Origin: Bartonella sp. M0283
GTDB taxonomy: Bacteria > Pseudomonadota > Alphaproteobacteria > Rhizobiales > Rhizobiaceae
DNA length: 64,000 nucleotides
Direction of reading: 5' to 3'
Assembly (NCBI RefSeq): GCF_016100455.1
Contig: NZ_JACFSK010000001.1
Span: 1,240,001-1,304,000, forward strand
Of this stretch, positions 27,334-37,632 are shown in pieces. Both the position numbers and the translations under genes were made by a program. Every line of letters starts with the position of its first letter. Positions within the stretch are counted from its first letter, which is position 1. The notes under the pieces are model-generated. The model worked only from the letters and a program-made list of their open reading frames with translations. It made no database searches and had not been told where the DNA came from.

Positions 27334-28524
27334 ATGCGCATTATTGAATTATACATCCTACGACGTGTTTTCGTTCTGTTTATGGCAGTGCTCCTTGCTG
27401 CTGTAGGAATCAGCTGGACTGTTCAGGTTCTGTCCAGAATTAATTTTTTAACCACCAGTGGTCAGACTCTTTTTACTATACTGCAATTCTCGTCCCTTTT
27501 TATCCCCTCGGTTATCCCGCTCGTTATTCCGTTCGCTCTCGTTATAGCCATTGCCCAGACATTATCGACAATGAACCAGGATTCGGAGCTCGTTGTCATC
27601 AATGCATCGGGAGCACCTCGCAGCACCGTCTGGAAACCGATTGTGCTGCTTGCCGTTCTTGCGGCGATATTTTCCTTTGTCATCACAAACTTCATAAGCC
27701 CGCAAGCACGTATCACAATGCGAGAAATGATGGCGACGACACATTCGGACCTCATCAATGTGTTCATACAAGAAGGAAATTTTCGTGAGTTGACAGACGA
27801 TCTCTATATGGAAATCGGAGAACGCCATGACGACGGTACCATCGGAAGACTTTTTATCGCCGACCAGCGTGATCCGGCGACGGACCTCTATTATTACGCG
27901 ATCAATGGCTCGGTTATCAGCAATGACACCGGAGATTTTCTCGTTCTCAATAATGGCGAAGTTCAAAGGCGCGACAATAAAGCCGGAACCATGTCTATTA
28001 TCAAATTCGGCTCCTATACATTTAACTTGAGCGATTTCACAGCAAGTGACGGAACCCCAACGATATTTCCCAAGGATCGTCCGCTGGTTTATCTTTTTCA
28101 CCCGGACGCCAACGATTCCTATTATCAAAGACGACCGTTACAATACACTGCCGAATTGCATCGTCGCTTCACCGACTGGCTTTACCCGATTGTTTTTGCA
28201 TTGATTGCATTGGCAGTTGCGGGTGATGCACGTTCGCAACGTCAGGCGCGCGTTTCTGCATCATTTTCAGCAATTTCCCTTTCGCTTATTGTCTATGCTA
28301 TCGGTTATTTTTTTGGTGACCGGTCGGATAATGATCTGGCTTACATACCGCTTCTTTACATTTTGCCGATCGGTGTTTGCGGCTTTATCCTATTTCTGTT
28401 TCTGACGAATCGTAAAATGACATTGCCCGATCAATTCGGTTACAAATTATGGAATAGTCTAAAACATTTGAAAGATAGAATTTTCCGCCATAAACAATCT
28501 GATGTAAATGGGGGTGCATCATGA
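27334..28524 (+). CDS. lptF: LPS export permease LptF
   Basis: Inner-membrane half of the LptB2FG exporter that pulls lipopolysaccharide from the membrane; about 396 residues. The N-terminal helix block (YILRRVFVLFMAVLL, then IPLVIPFALVIAIAQTLSTM) and a C-terminal helix block flank a periplasmic beta-jellyroll domain. I favour the ATG at 27334 (MRIIELYILRR), typical of the family; in-frame ATGs at 27310, 27313 and 27319 are possible, and the GAGGA at 27315 could serve the 27334 start. It overlaps lptG by four bases (ATGA). First gene of the lptF-lptG-lptD-surA-pdxA-rsmA run. Confidence 0.93.
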   Translation: MRIIELYILRRVFVLFMAVLLAAVGISWTVQVLSRINFLTTSGQTLFTILQFSSLFIPSVIPLVIPFALVIAIAQTLSTMNQDSELVVINASGAPRSTVWKPIVLLAVLAAIFSFVITNFISPQARITMREMMATTHSDLINVFIQEGNFRELTDDLYMEIGERHDDGTIGRLFIADQRDPATDLYYYAINGSVISNDTGDFLVLNNGEVQRRDNKAGTMSIIKFGSYTFNLSDFTASDGTPTIFPKDRPLVYLFHPDANDSYYQRRPLQYTAELHRRFTDWLYPIVFALIALAVAGDARSQRQARVSASFSAISLSLIVYAIGYFFGDRSDNDLAYIPLLYILPIGVCGFILFLFLTNRKMTLPDQFGYKLWNSLKHLKDRIFRHKQSDVNGGAS

Positions 28525-29612
28525 TTGGCTGGACATTAGGACGGTACTTCTTTTCCCGATATGTAAAGACAACAGTCTATTTTTTGCTGGGAATTTTCGT
28601 TCTTTCTCTTTTGATCGATTTTACGATCAATGCCGGAAGACTTGCTGGTTTACCCGGTTATTCTCCTTTCGGAGCGCTCGCAATATCGGCACTGCGTATA
28701 CCATTCAATATGCAACAATTATTTCCGTTTGTAGCGTTGTTTTCTGCCATGGCAACGCTGATCTCTCTTAATAGAAAAATGGAACTTGTTGTAACCCGCT
28801 CTATTGGCGTATCAGCGTGGCAATTTCTTACGCCTTTATGCTTTGGCGCTTTTTTATTCGGTCTTTTCGGCGTTGTGGTTGTCAATCCCGTTGCAGCTTG
28901 GGGAACAGCACAATCGGAAAAAATTCTTTCCCAGTGGAAAGGCAAGAATTTAGAAACACCTGTGGATAAAGAACGCGTACCATGGTTAACGCAACGTACC
29001 GACTTCGGACTTACAACCATAGGTACAAAATCTGTTGCGGATGGCGGGCTGACATTGATTGATGCGACGTTCGTCGAATATAACGATGATGAAACAATCA
29101 AGGATTGGCTGAATGCATCACGAGCCCACCTCGTTCAGGGCTATTGGGTACTTGAAAATGGCGGTCGGTATAGAGCTGGTCATGAGCCTGAAACTTTTAC
29201 AGAATTAAAGATTCCGAGCAATCTGCGGCCGGAATTTGTCGAAGAAAAATTAGCAGATCCGGCAACGATTCCGTTTTATGATTTGCCCCGCAAAATAGAG
29301 GTTGCCCGTTCATTCGGATATTCGGCCAATTCCTTCGATATGCAACTACAATCTCTAGTTGCACTTCCTGCGCTTCTTATTGCGATGACATTGATCGCGG
29401 CAACTGTTACATTGAAATTTGTGAGATTCGGTCAATCTCGCACGATGATTTTAGGTGGAATCATTGCCGGGTTCGTGCTTTATGTGGTTACGGTTCTTGT
29501 GCAAGCATTCGGTAAGGCGGCTTATGTGCCTCCGGTAATTGCTGCTTGGGTGCCGGTTGTTATTGCGTTATTTTTTGGTATATCCTTTTTGTTGCATAAA
29601 GAGGATGGCTAG
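28521..29612 (+). CDS. lptG: LPS export permease LptG
   Basis: Second permease of the LPS exporter, 363 residues, with the same layout as LptF: N-terminal helices (FFSRYVKTTVYFLLGIFVLSL, MQQLFPFVALFSAMATLISL), a periplasmic domain (about residues 125-255) and three C-terminal helices. The start codon overlaps the lptF stop as ATGA. lptD follows with no gap after the lptG stop codon. Confidence 0.95.
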   Translation: MIGWTLGRYFFSRYVKTTVYFLLGIFVLSLLIDFTINAGRLAGLPGYSPFGALAISALRIPFNMQQLFPFVALFSAMATLISLNRKMELVVTRSIGVSAWQFLTPLCFGAFLFGLFGVVVVNPVAAWGTAQSEKILSQWKGKNLETPVDKERVPWLTQRTDFGLTTIGTKSVADGGLTLIDATFVEYNDDETIKDWLNASRAHLVQGYWVLENGGRYRAGHEPETFTELKIPSNLRPEFVEEKLADPATIPFYDLPRKIEVARSFGYSANSFDMQLQSLVALPALLIAMTLIAATVTLKFVRFGQSRTMILGGIIAGFVLYVVTVLVQAFGKAAYVPPVIAAWVPVVIALFFGISFLLHKEDG

Positions 29613-31976
29613 GTGAGACAATTGACAAGTGGAATGAAAATTTCGAACAGCCTAAGGGCTCTGGCACTCAGCACCGCGTTAGGGTGCTCTCTGGGAGTAG
29701 GTGCAATTTACGTTGCCTCTGCACAAGATTTTAGTGCCATGACAGCCTCTCATGAAACTGATCCGAATGCACGCATGTTACTTTCGGCGGATGAGCTCGT
29801 TTACGATCGTGACGCCAATACCGTTACTGCCCAAGGAAATGTGCAGATTGAATATGACGGAAACCGAATCGTTGCACGCAAGGTCGTTTATAACCAGAAG
29901 ACAAATCGTGTTCTAGCTGAAGGCGACGTGGAAATTGTCCAACCGGATGGTAGCAAATATTATTCGCAGCAAATTGATATGACCGAAGATTTGGGGGAAG
30001 GTTTTGTTAATTCGCTCCGAGCTGAAACGCCTGACAATACCCGATTTGCCGCAGTAAGCGCTGAACGTAGCGGCGGCCAAATGACAGTCTTCAACCGCGG
30101 TGCCTATACTGCCTGCGAACCCTGTTATTATAAGCCGGATAAGGATGTCCTCTGGCAGATTAAAGCGAAAAAGATCATATGGAATGGCGCGACAAAAACC
30201 ATGCGTTTTGAAAACAGCCATTTCGAGTTTTTCGGCATGCCTGTTGCCTGGTTCCCGGTTTTCGAGATGCCGGATCCAACAGTGAAGCGTAAAACCGGTC
30301 TTTTGACACCGAATTTCGTTTTTACGAATGATCTCGGTTTTGGCGTTCGCAATTCTTATTTCTGGAATTTGGCTCCAAATTATGATTTTACGCTGTCGGC
30401 AACCGGATATACAAATCAGGGTTTATTAACGGAAGGCGAATGGCGCCACCGTTTGGAAACAGGTACATATAATATTCGTTTTGCCCATATCTATCAGGTT
30501 AATCCGGATGATTTTGACCATGATACGATCGATAGCAATAACGATAATCGTTATATGGTGGCGACAAAGGGTGATTTCCGGATCAATTCAAGTTGGACAT
30601 ATGGATGGGATATTCTGGCCCAGTCTGACAGGAATTTTAGTCGCACCTACGATCTTGAAGGTTACAAGAACGATGTGTTCCGTTCACAAGTCTATTTGAA
30701 CGGACTTGCTGGCCGAAACTATTTCGATATGCGCTTTTATCATTTTGAAGTGCAAGATTCGATGCTCAAAGATAATCCGAGCGAACGTTACACCCGCCAG
30801 CCTTGGGTTCTTCCGCGTATAGATTATTCTTTCACTCCGGACGAGTCAGTCTATGGCGGTGAATTTACTTTCCATACAAATGTACAATCCATCTATCGTG
30901 ATAAGGCAGATTTCGCTTTTGCCGATTGGCAAGGTCGTCCTCTTAACACCGCGCGACTTGCAGGCATGTCCGGCACAGACTTCCGATTGACAACAGATGT
31001 TGAATGGAAAAGGAGTCTGATCAGTCAAGGTGGTCTGGTCTTCACGCCTATTCTGGCATTGCGTGGCGATGGTATAGGTACCGATGCCCACGGTAACTAT
31101 GGTGGTTACATGTCGGACGGCAGCTATAGCAAGATGGATATAGAGTCAGGCGCATTCCGTGGCATTGCAACGGCCGGTTTGGACTTGCGTTATCCCCTGC
31201 TCTTTACTGCCGGTAATTCCACCCATGTGATTGAGCCTATCGCGCAAATTTTCATTAGAAATAATGAACAATATACCGGTCGCCTTCCCAATGAAGATGC
31301 TCAAAGCTTTGTTTTTGATGCCACGACATTGTTTGAACGTGACAAGTTTTCCGGTTATGACCGTGCAGAAGGTGGAACACGTTCCAATGTCGGTCTGAGA
31401 TATTCCGGTAATTTCAATAATGGTTGGTCACTTTATGGTTTGGCCGGCCAATCATTCCAGCTTTTTGGCAAAAATTCTTATAATGCAAAAGATTTTGTCA
31501 GCGTCGGCGCTGATTCCGGACTTGAAACTGCCCGTTCCGACTATGTTGCGATGATCGGTGCAAGCAATGAACATGGATTTGCCATTGCTTCGCGCGGCCG
31601 TTTTGATGATGAAACGGGTTCGATCCGGCGTGGTGAGGTCGAAGCTTCACAAACCTGGAAGCGGGTATCGCTTTCATCGCAATATGCATATATCCAAAGT
31701 CAGCCGGATTATGGTTATGCGCAGGATCGTCAAGAAGTCAGTCTTTATGGCGATTATAAATTTACGGATCATTGGTCGATTCATGCCAATTCAAGTTATG
31801 ACCTCGTTTCCGATACGTTTGTGAGATTGGGCACAGGTTTGAATTATCTTGATGAATGTTTTGGCTTCAATCTCGGCTATTCCCAGACCCGTAACCCGTG
31901 GGAGAATGAACCCAAGCACACATTCGGCTTTCTATTATCCTTCCGCACCGTGGCAGATATCGGCAAAGCAATGTAA
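29613..31976 (+). CDS. lptD: LPS-assembly outer-membrane protein LptD
   Basis: Outer-membrane beta-barrel of 787 residues that inserts LPS into the outer leaflet with LptE. A signal peptide (about residues 8-38 ending SAQD) precedes an OstA/LptA-like jellyroll (LLSADELVYDRDANTVTAQGNVQIEY) and then a long barrel rich in alternating aromatic strands. The two-cysteine TACEPCYYKP segment (about residues 168-177) may form a disulfide. The GTG at 29613 directly after the lptG stop has a GAGG upstream; an ATG at 29634 is an alternative. Terminal barrel strand ends near FLLSFRTVADIGKAM. Confidence 0.95.
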   Translation: MRQLTSGMKISNSLRALALSTALGCSLGVGAIYVASAQDFSAMTASHETDPNARMLLSADELVYDRDANTVTAQGNVQIEYDGNRIVARKVVYNQKTNRVLAEGDVEIVQPDGSKYYSQQIDMTEDLGEGFVNSLRAETPDNTRFAAVSAERSGGQMTVFNRGAYTACEPCYYKPDKDVLWQIKAKKIIWNGATKTMRFENSHFEFFGMPVAWFPVFEMPDPTVKRKTGLLTPNFVFTNDLGFGVRNSYFWNLAPNYDFTLSATGYTNQGLLTEGEWRHRLETGTYNIRFAHIYQVNPDDFDHDTIDSNNDNRYMVATKGDFRINSSWTYGWDILAQSDRNFSRTYDLEGYKNDVFRSQVYLNGLAGRNYFDMRFYHFEVQDSMLKDNPSERYTRQPWVLPRIDYSFTPDESVYGGEFTFHTNVQSIYRDKADFAFADWQGRPLNTARLAGMSGTDFRLTTDVEWKRSLISQGGLVFTPILALRGDGIGTDAHGNYGGYMSDGSYSKMDIESGAFRGIATAGLDLRYPLLFTAGNSTHVIEPIAQIFIRNNEQYTGRLPNEDAQSFVFDATTLFERDKFSGYDRAEGGTRSNVGLRYSGNFNNGWSLYGLAGQSFQLFGKNSYNAKDFVSVGADSGLETARSDYVAMIGASNEHGFAIASRGRFDDETGSIRRGEVEASQTWKRVSLSSQYAYIQSQPDYGYAQDRQEVSLYGDYKFTDHWSIHANSSYDLVSDTFVRLGTGLNYLDECFGFNLGYSQTRNPWENEPKHTFGFLLSFRTVADIGKAM

Positions 31977-32081
31977 CAATATTGCAAGTTACGGGCAGTT
32001 TTTTGGTAAAATACTGTTTTTGTGATATTAAAGTTTGTAACTGTTTGGAAAATAATTGGCAAAAAGTAGAAGCTGAAAACA

Positions 32082-33053
32082 ATGAAAAAGATGAAAACAC
32101 GCTCATTGGCATTAATCCTTGCGTCGATGCTCGGCGCAACTTTCTTGTCGGCTGACGCTTTTTGCGCTCCAAAAGCCTCCCAAACAGAAAGCTCGGGATT
32201 AACTGCCGTTGCTGTTATCGTCAACGGGAATGCCATAACCAATTACGACATACAAAGGCGAGCAGCATTTCTCAGACTGCAGAGAAAAACCGGCAATCTT
32301 ACAGCTCAGGCTAAAGATGAGCTCATTGAAGACATGCTCAAACGCGTCGAGATGAAAAAGCGCAATATGGACGTCAGCGATGAAGAAGTCGACAAAGCAT
32401 TTGCCGGTTTTGCCGAACGAAACCATATGACCGTCGCTCAATTGACAGACATGTTAGGCAAAGCCGGTGTCACTGCGGAACATTTCAAAAATTATATTCG
32501 CGTCCAAATGGGATGGGGGCGCCTTGTCAGTGCCCGCTATCGCGCTGAAGGCGGTATGGTTAGCGAGCAGGAAGCAGTCCAGCGTATGCTGAAAAATGGC
32601 GGAGTAAAACCCACTGCCAATGAATATGAGTTGCAGCAGGTGATCTTTGTTGTTCCTAATAACCGGCGTAGTGCTATATTGGGAAAACGGAAACAAGACG
32701 CTGAAATGTTCCGTTCGAAATTTTCGGGATGCGCAAATCTCAAGCAGCAAGCGACCGGTATGATTGATGTCACAATCCGCAATCTTGGTCGTGTCCTTGA
32801 ACCACAATTACCTGAAGAGTGGGAAAAAGCGGTCAAAGCAACACCTGCTGGTCGTATGACACCACCGCAAGAAACACCAAGAGGTGTTGAAGCTCTAGCC
32901 GTCTGCAATATTAAAAAAGTTTCCGATGATAAGGTGGCCCAACTGGTCTTCACCGTTCAGGACAATGAAAAATCCGGAGACAAAAAAGCTGAAGATCTCA
33001 GTGCAAAATACGTCAAGGAACTGCGGGACAAGGCCCGCATTGAGAACCCCTGA
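32082..33053 (+). CDS. surA: SurA-like periplasmic chaperone / peptidyl-prolyl isomerase
   Basis: Periplasmic protein of 323 residues that helps fold outer-membrane proteins such as the LptD encoded just upstream. A signal peptide (about 1-28) precedes the SurA N-terminal domain (VAVIVNGNAITNYDIQRRAAFL, LIEDMLKRVEMKK). The second half (about 175-300) is a divergent PPIC-type region (NEYELQQVIFVV, GRVLEPQLPEEWEKAV), so isomerase activity is uncertain. pdxA starts on the last base of its stop codon. Confidence 0.9.
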   Translation: MKKMKTRSLALILASMLGATFLSADAFCAPKASQTESSGLTAVAVIVNGNAITNYDIQRRAAFLRLQRKTGNLTAQAKDELIEDMLKRVEMKKRNMDVSDEEVDKAFAGFAERNHMTVAQLTDMLGKAGVTAEHFKNYIRVQMGWGRLVSARYRAEGGMVSEQEAVQRMLKNGGVKPTANEYELQQVIFVVPNNRRSAILGKRKQDAEMFRSKFSGCANLKQQATGMIDVTIRNLGRVLEPQLPEEWEKAVKATPAGRMTPPQETPRGVEALAVCNIKKVSDDKVAQLVFTVQDNEKSGDKKAEDLSAKYVKELRDKARIENP

Positions 33054-34075
33054 TGATGCCACTTGCGGTTAGTGGTGGTGATCCCACTGGCATTGGATTG
33101 GAAATCGCTCTGAAGGCATGGTTGTTGCGCCAGTCTCGCCATGTACCACCATTTTTCATCCTTGCCGACCCGGATATGACAAATGAGACGATATCTGCGT
33201 TAAAGATTGATGTTCCTCTAATAATCGTTGAACCCGATGCCCTGACAGATGTCGCGTCCTTGTTTAATGATAATTTTCCGGTCCTCAAGCTCAATAACCG
33301 CCAGTCCGGTAAACTCGGTCATCCGTCTTCAACAAATGCAGCCGGTATTATCGAAGCAATCGAACGGGGCGCCCGCCTCGTTAACGCCCATAAAGCCTCA
33401 GCACTTGTTACGTGCCCGATAGCGAAAAATGTGCTTTATGATGCCGGTTTTCATTTCCCCGGACATACGGAATTTTTGGCTGATCTCGCGAAACAGATGA
33501 ATGGGAAGACATATCAACCCGTCATGATGCTTTGGGGGCCAGAGCTAAAAACAATACCTGTAACAGTCCATATTGCACTTGAAAAAGTTTCCGGTTCTCT
33601 GTCGAAAGAGCTTCTGGTTAGTACCGGTCTCATAGTCGCCCATGATCTGCGTGAACGATTTGGGATCAATAAGCCGAGACTTGCTATAGCCGGTCTAAAC
33701 CCCCACGCAGGAGAACGCGGAGCAATGGGAAAAGAAGAAAGTACGATAATTGAGCCGGCAATAGAAATATTGCGTTCCCATGATATCGATGTTATCGGCC
33801 CTTTCCCCTCGGATACGATGTTCAACGTCAGAGCAAGAAAGAATTATGATGTTGCACTATGTATGTATCATGATCAGGCACTCATACCGGTGAAAACAAT
33901 CGGGTTCGATGATACGGTGAATGTTACTTTAGGATTGCCCTTTATTCGTACTTCACCAGATCATGGAACAGCCTTTGACATAGCTGGTAAAGGGATAGCT
34001 TCACCGGACAGTTTTATTGCTGCATTAAAACTTGCTCAAACGCTTGCAACAAATGCCCGCCATCATGACAATTGA
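33053..34075 (+). CDS. pdxA: 4-hydroxythreonine-4-phosphate dehydrogenase
   Basis: NAD- and metal-dependent enzyme of the DXP-dependent vitamin B6 pathway, 340 residues. Typical start [20 protein letters not shown], metal-binding histidines in [12 protein letters not shown], and the [15 protein letters not shown] segment. The start overlaps surA (TGATG); the next ATG at 33056 is also possible. Its 3' end overlaps rsmA by 11 bases. The surA-pdxA-rsmA order is widely conserved in proteobacteria. Confidence 0.96.
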   Translation: MMPLAVSGGDPTGIGLEIALKAWLLRQSRHVPPFFILADPDMTNETISALKIDVPLIIVEPDALTDVASLFNDNFPVLKLNNRQSGKLGHPSSTNAAGIIEAIERGARLVNAHKASALVTCPIAKNVLYDAGFHFPGHTEFLADLAKQMNGKTYQPVMMLWGPELKTIPVTVHIALEKVSGSLSKELLVSTGLIVAHDLRERFGINKPRLAIAGLNPHAGERGAMGKEESTIIEPAIEILRSHDIDVIGPFPSDTMFNVRARKNYDVALCMYHDQALIPVKTIGFDDTVNVTLGLPFIRTSPDHGTAFDIAGKGIASPDSFIAALKLAQTLATNARHHDN

Positions 34076-34895
34076 TTCACTTCCACCGCTGCGGGAAATT
34101 ATCGCGAAATTCGGTTTACAGGCTAAAAAATCGCTTGGCCAAAATTTCCTTTTCGATCTTAATTTGACATCCAAAATTGCCCGGCAAGCCGGTGATCTTT
34201 CTAGCAAACCGGTTCTGGAAATCGGTCCGGGCCCAGGTGGTTTAACACGCGCTTTATTGGCTCAAGGGGCTATTGTTACTGTTATAGAGTGCGATACACG
34301 ATGTGTTGGTGCTCTCAAAGAAATCTCCGAGATTTATCCGGATAAACTTCGCATCATAGAAGGAGATGCTTTAAAACAAGATTTTAATGCCCTTTTCAAC
34401 ACAAACGAAAAGCCAGCTATCGTTGCCAATCTTCCTTATAATATCGGAACAGAACTTTTAACCCGCTGGCTTTTGACCGAGCCGTGGCCACCGTTTTATC
34501 AATCCATGACATTGATGTTTCAAAAAGAAGTTGCTGAACGTATTGTCGCCCTTCCGGACACGCCTCATTATGGACGGCTCAGCGTTCTTACCGGATGGCG
34601 AGCTCTTGCACGAATAGCATTCGATGTTCCGAGACAGGCTTTCACACCACCGCCGAAGGTAACATCCTCTGTTGTTCACATTGTTCCTTATCAAAATCCG
34701 CTCCCCTGCTCGTCACGCAATCTGGAAAAAGTCACCAGAGCGGCATTCGGGCAAAGACGCAAAATGCTCCGCCAAAGTCTGAAATCTCTTGGAGGAGAGT
34801 TATTATTGGAAAAAACAGGAATTGATGGAACAAGACGTGCTGAAACGCTCGAAATAAAAGAATTCGTCGCTCTTGCTAAAGCGCTTGAGACTTGA
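34065..34895 (+). CDS. rsmA: 16S rRNA dimethyladenosine transferase (RsmA/KsgA)
   Basis: SAM-dependent enzyme of 276 residues that dimethylates A1518 and A1519 of 16S rRNA in late 30S assembly. SAM motif I is [15 protein letters not shown] and the catalytic motif IV is [21 protein letters not shown] near the N-terminus is diagnostic. Start chosen at the ATG at 34065 (MTIDSLPPL) inside the end of pdxA; an ATG at 34032 would lengthen the overlap. Last gene of the lpt-surA-pdxA operon, with a perfect palindrome across its stop codon. Confidence 0.96.
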   Translation: MTIDSLPPLREIIAKFGLQAKKSLGQNFLFDLNLTSKIARQAGDLSSKPVLEIGPGPGGLTRALLAQGAIVTVIECDTRCVGALKEISEIYPDKLRIIEGDALKQDFNALFNTNEKPAIVANLPYNIGTELLTRWLLTEPWPPFYQSMTLMFQKEVAERIVALPDTPHYGRLSVLTGWRALARIAFDVPRQAFTPPPKVTSSVVHIVPYQNPLPCSSRNLEKVTRAAFGQRRKMLRQSLKSLGGELLLEKTGIDGTRRAETLEIKEFVALAKALET

Positions 34896-34914
34896 AAATA
34901 GATCTATTTTCAAG
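34891..34914. terminator. 24-bp perfect palindrome at the rsmA stop codon
   Basis: Twelve-bp arms CTTGAAAATAGA and TCTATTTTCAAG with no spacer; the rsmA stop TGA lies inside. It can form an AT-rich hairpin. A run of seven T follows only about 20 bases later, so it is an uncertain terminator or an mRNA end-stabilising structure. Confidence 0.45.
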
Positions 34915-36024
34915 ATCACGGACAAAAAATCACTTTTTTTATATCTTCGTTCAGCGCTGACACCTCGGAACTCAACAGAAAATCACGTTGAAAGTTTTCG
35001 TTTGTTTCTATTTCTTGGCTGCCAAGACAAAACCAAAACTGGAACAGGGTGAATAAGCGTAACCGGAAAAATTTTGAAACCAAATTATAATAACGACGGC
35101 ACAAAGCTTTATTGAATTTTAAGGCGAAAGATTTTTTCCGTTCCGCTATTTGGCTGTTTGCCATCTATATCGTTGCTACCATAGGACATCCGGCCTATCA
35201 GCGGCAGGAGATTGATTAGATAAACCGGAAGATAGTCCTCGCTAAACATGCGTGTTGACGCTTTGTGAAACTAAGTTGTCTCATCTCATCGTTCATCAGT
35301 TCTCTTCTCTTTCTGAACAACGAGGTTTTAAACGAGTAGCTATTTCCATTGGGTTTCATTCATCCACCTACCATTCCGTTTTATCGCTATACTGCCTTTT
35401 AAAGGAAGCTCGAAAAATAGAGGTAAAGCTGCTTGTAACACTCCTGCAAATGTTGCAAACGCCAATAGAGTCCTTCTGTTCGACAGTATTTTTCATTTCT
35501 ATTCCAAGCAATGCAGGAATTAACGAAGCGCCCTCCTCCACCGTCATTTCCGGAAAAGAATGTTCATTCCTCGAAACACTGCTATGAGCCAATCATCGTT
35601 TCGCAGTTTGTCCGCTGAAAAACGCGTTACTGTTCCGGATAGAATTATCAAGGATATGAACGGCAGCGAAAATCTTAATTGTTCGAGGGAAACAGACGAC
35701 ACTCAACCGGGCTTTTACTCAACCAAACGATTGCCATCAGTTTGGCAAAGTTCCAAACATCGCACTCATATTCTCACAATCAAAGATGCGTCACTCTAAA
35801 AAAATTAAGCCGGAAATTTTTCAGATGGACAGCCAAAAAAATTACAAGTCATTGATTTGTGTTCTTCTTTTTCGAAGAGAAAAATCGCTTTGTCCCGTCA
35901 TCGGGACCGGATGAAATATCCTGACGTCATCCCGAAAAATTTAGGCAAAGAAAGTTACAAGCGCCCCACCGAAATTCCGTCTTCGGGGTTAAGATTTGTA
36001 AGTAAAGATTATCTCTTCAAGAAT
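34896..36024. other. Long gene-free stretch between convergent rsmA and gmk, 1.1 kb
   Basis: The longest gap in the window. Open frames of 74-111 codons occur on both strands (for example 35252-35587 plus, 34916-35164 minus) but none shows a known domain, a good ribosome-binding site or coupling. A 6-bp GC-rich hairpin GTCCCG-TCAT-CGGGAC lies at 35892-35907, about 120 bases after the gmk stop and may mark its transcript end. No tRNA, repeat array or mobile-element end is visible. It may be the remains of lost genes. Confidence 0.5.
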
Positions 36025-36693
36025 TCATTCGATCTTTTCATCCAGCAAACTCTTTACGAACGAATCGATATAGAGACAGCGCCGGCGTTTTATAGCTTCT
36101 GCAAGATGAATCGCTTTTATCAATGCAAATGATTGCTCCAAATCCTGATTGATAATGACATAATCATATGATCTGAAGTGCTCGATTTCGCCACGCGCAT
36201 TATGGAGCCGTAAATTAATTACATCTTGTGAGTCTTCGGCTCTACGATTTAATCGTGATTTCAACTCCTTCATCGATGGCGGCAGAATAAAAACCGAAAC
36301 CACATCATCCGGCATTTTTTCCTGCAATTGTCTCGCCCCCTGATAATCGATATCGAAGAGCATATCCCGCCCGCTTGCAAGAGCCGTTTCAACGGTCGAC
36401 CGCAATGTACCGTAATAATGTCCGTGAACTTCCGCCCACTCTATCAGTTCGTCATTATCGCGTTTTTGTTCAAACTCTTTTCGGGTTATGAAGTGATAAT
36501 GAACGCCATTGACTTCGCTCGGCCGACGTTCGCGCGTAGTTACGCTGACGGACAATCCAAGATGCCCATCTTCCAGCAATAAACGAGATAAAGTAGACTT
36601 ACCGGCTCCCGAAGGCGAAGACAAAACCAATAATACACCGCGCCGTTTGCCGGTATTTTTCAGGTTGAGCGCGCGTTCAGTTGTATTTTCCAT
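36025..36693 (-). CDS. gmk: Guanylate kinase
   Basis: Phosphorylates GMP to GDP; 222 residues. P-loop [10 protein letters not shown] (about residues 25-34), the GMP-binding [18 protein letters not shown], and the [10 protein letters not shown] core motif are intact. An N-terminal extension of about 18 residues precedes the first strand. It follows yicC by 57 bases on the same strand, a pairing conserved in many bacteria. Confidence 0.97.
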   Translation of the reverse strand: MENTTERALNLKNTGKRRGVLLVLSSPSGAGKSTLSRLLLEDGHLGLSVSVTTRERRPSEVNGVHYHFITRKEFEQKRDNDELIEWAEVHGHYYGTLRSTVETALASGRDMLFDIDYQGARQLQEKMPDDVVSVFILPPSMKELKSRLNRRAEDSQDVINLRLHNARGEIEHFRSYDYVIINQDLEQSFALIKAIHLAEAIKRRRCLYIDSFVKSLLDEKIE

Positions 36694-36750
36694 TCAATAA
36701 TGTCCTTATCAATTATCTCGAAACAGTTGCATATCCTGCTTCAGTCCGTC

Positions 36751-37632
36751 TTATTCAACATTTTGCAGTTGTTCGCGAAACTGGTCAATAACGGTTTTCA
36801 AGGACAATCCTGCATTAGAAAGGGAAGCTGTATGGGCTTTCGAACACAGTGTGTTGGCTTCCCGATTGAATTCTTGCGCCAAAAAATCGAGCCGTCGGCC
36901 AACAGGTTCATCCAGAGCCAGTAGATATCGTGCTGCCTTTACATGTTCGTCGAGTCGATCAAGCTCTTCCTGAACGTCGACTTTGGTGGCAAGAAGAACA
37001 GCTTCCGTCTCCAACCTTTGTGGATCGAGTTTATCACTTGTAACAATGAGCGATTCAACAAGTGCTTTTAACCGCTCCTTGATAGCTTCTTGCGAGCGAC
37101 AGGGGTCATTCCTTGCTTTGCTAACGAGGTTTTCAATTTTATCTATTTGACCCGATAATATATTTCTGAGGCTATTTCCTTCGTGTTCACGAGCGGACCG
37201 GAGCTCTTGAAGGGCGTTTTCGTAAGTTTCAATGATCGCGGTCTTCAAAATGTCGTTTTCCAACGTTTCATTCGTCGGCGTTCCATATTCCAGCACACCC
37301 TTTAACCCCAATAGACCATCTATCGTCGGCTTCTGGATTCCATGAGTTTTTTCAAGCTCGGCAGATAATTTAAGTACCCAATCAAGATAATCCTGATTGA
37401 TAACCGGATGATTATCACCCGTTTCAAATGTCACATTCAAAGAACAGCTTATATTTCCACGCGAAAAGACTTCGCCAGCTTTTTTCCTCAACTCGTATTC
37501 TACTGTGTCAATCGCAATGGTCGAGCGGAATCTCAAGTCGAGATTCCTTCCATTAACCGAGCGCGTTTCCCAAACAATGTTGGCATTTCCCGCCGATTTC
37601 GTTGTTCTGGCAAATCCCGTCATACTCTGCAA
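36751..37632 (-). CDS. yicC: YicC/YloC family endoribonuclease
   Basis: Conserved bacterial protein of about 293 residues; E. coli YicC is an endoribonuclease affecting small-RNA decay. The N-terminus SMTGFARTTKSAGNANIVWE and RSVNGRNLDLRFR define the family, and the DUF1732 C-terminal region reads DFLAQEFNREANTLCSKAHTA. The start is probably TTG at 37632 (reads MQSMTGFAR), since GAGGAG lies ten bases upstream of it; the first ATG at 37623 would be 19 bases from that site. It precedes gmk. Confidence 0.9.
   Translation of the reverse strand: MQSMTGFARTTKSAGNANIVWETRSVNGRNLDLRFRSTIAIDTVEYELRKKAGEVFSRGNISCSLNVTFETGDNHPVINQDYLDWVLKLSAELEKTHGIQKPTIDGLLGLKGVLEYGTPTNETLENDILKTAIIETYENALQELRSAREHEGNSLRNILSGQIDKIENLVSKARNDPCRSQEAIKERLKALVESLIVTSDKLDPQRLETEAVLLATKVDVQEELDRLDEHVKAARYLLALDEPVGRRLDFLAQEFNREANTLCSKAHTASLSNAGLSLKTVIDQFREQLQNVE

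Noticed and set aside
35252..35587. 111-codon open frame in the rsmA-gmk gap
   Set aside because: No ribosome-binding site, no recognisable domain and composition like spacer DNA; kept only as part of the gene-free stretch.
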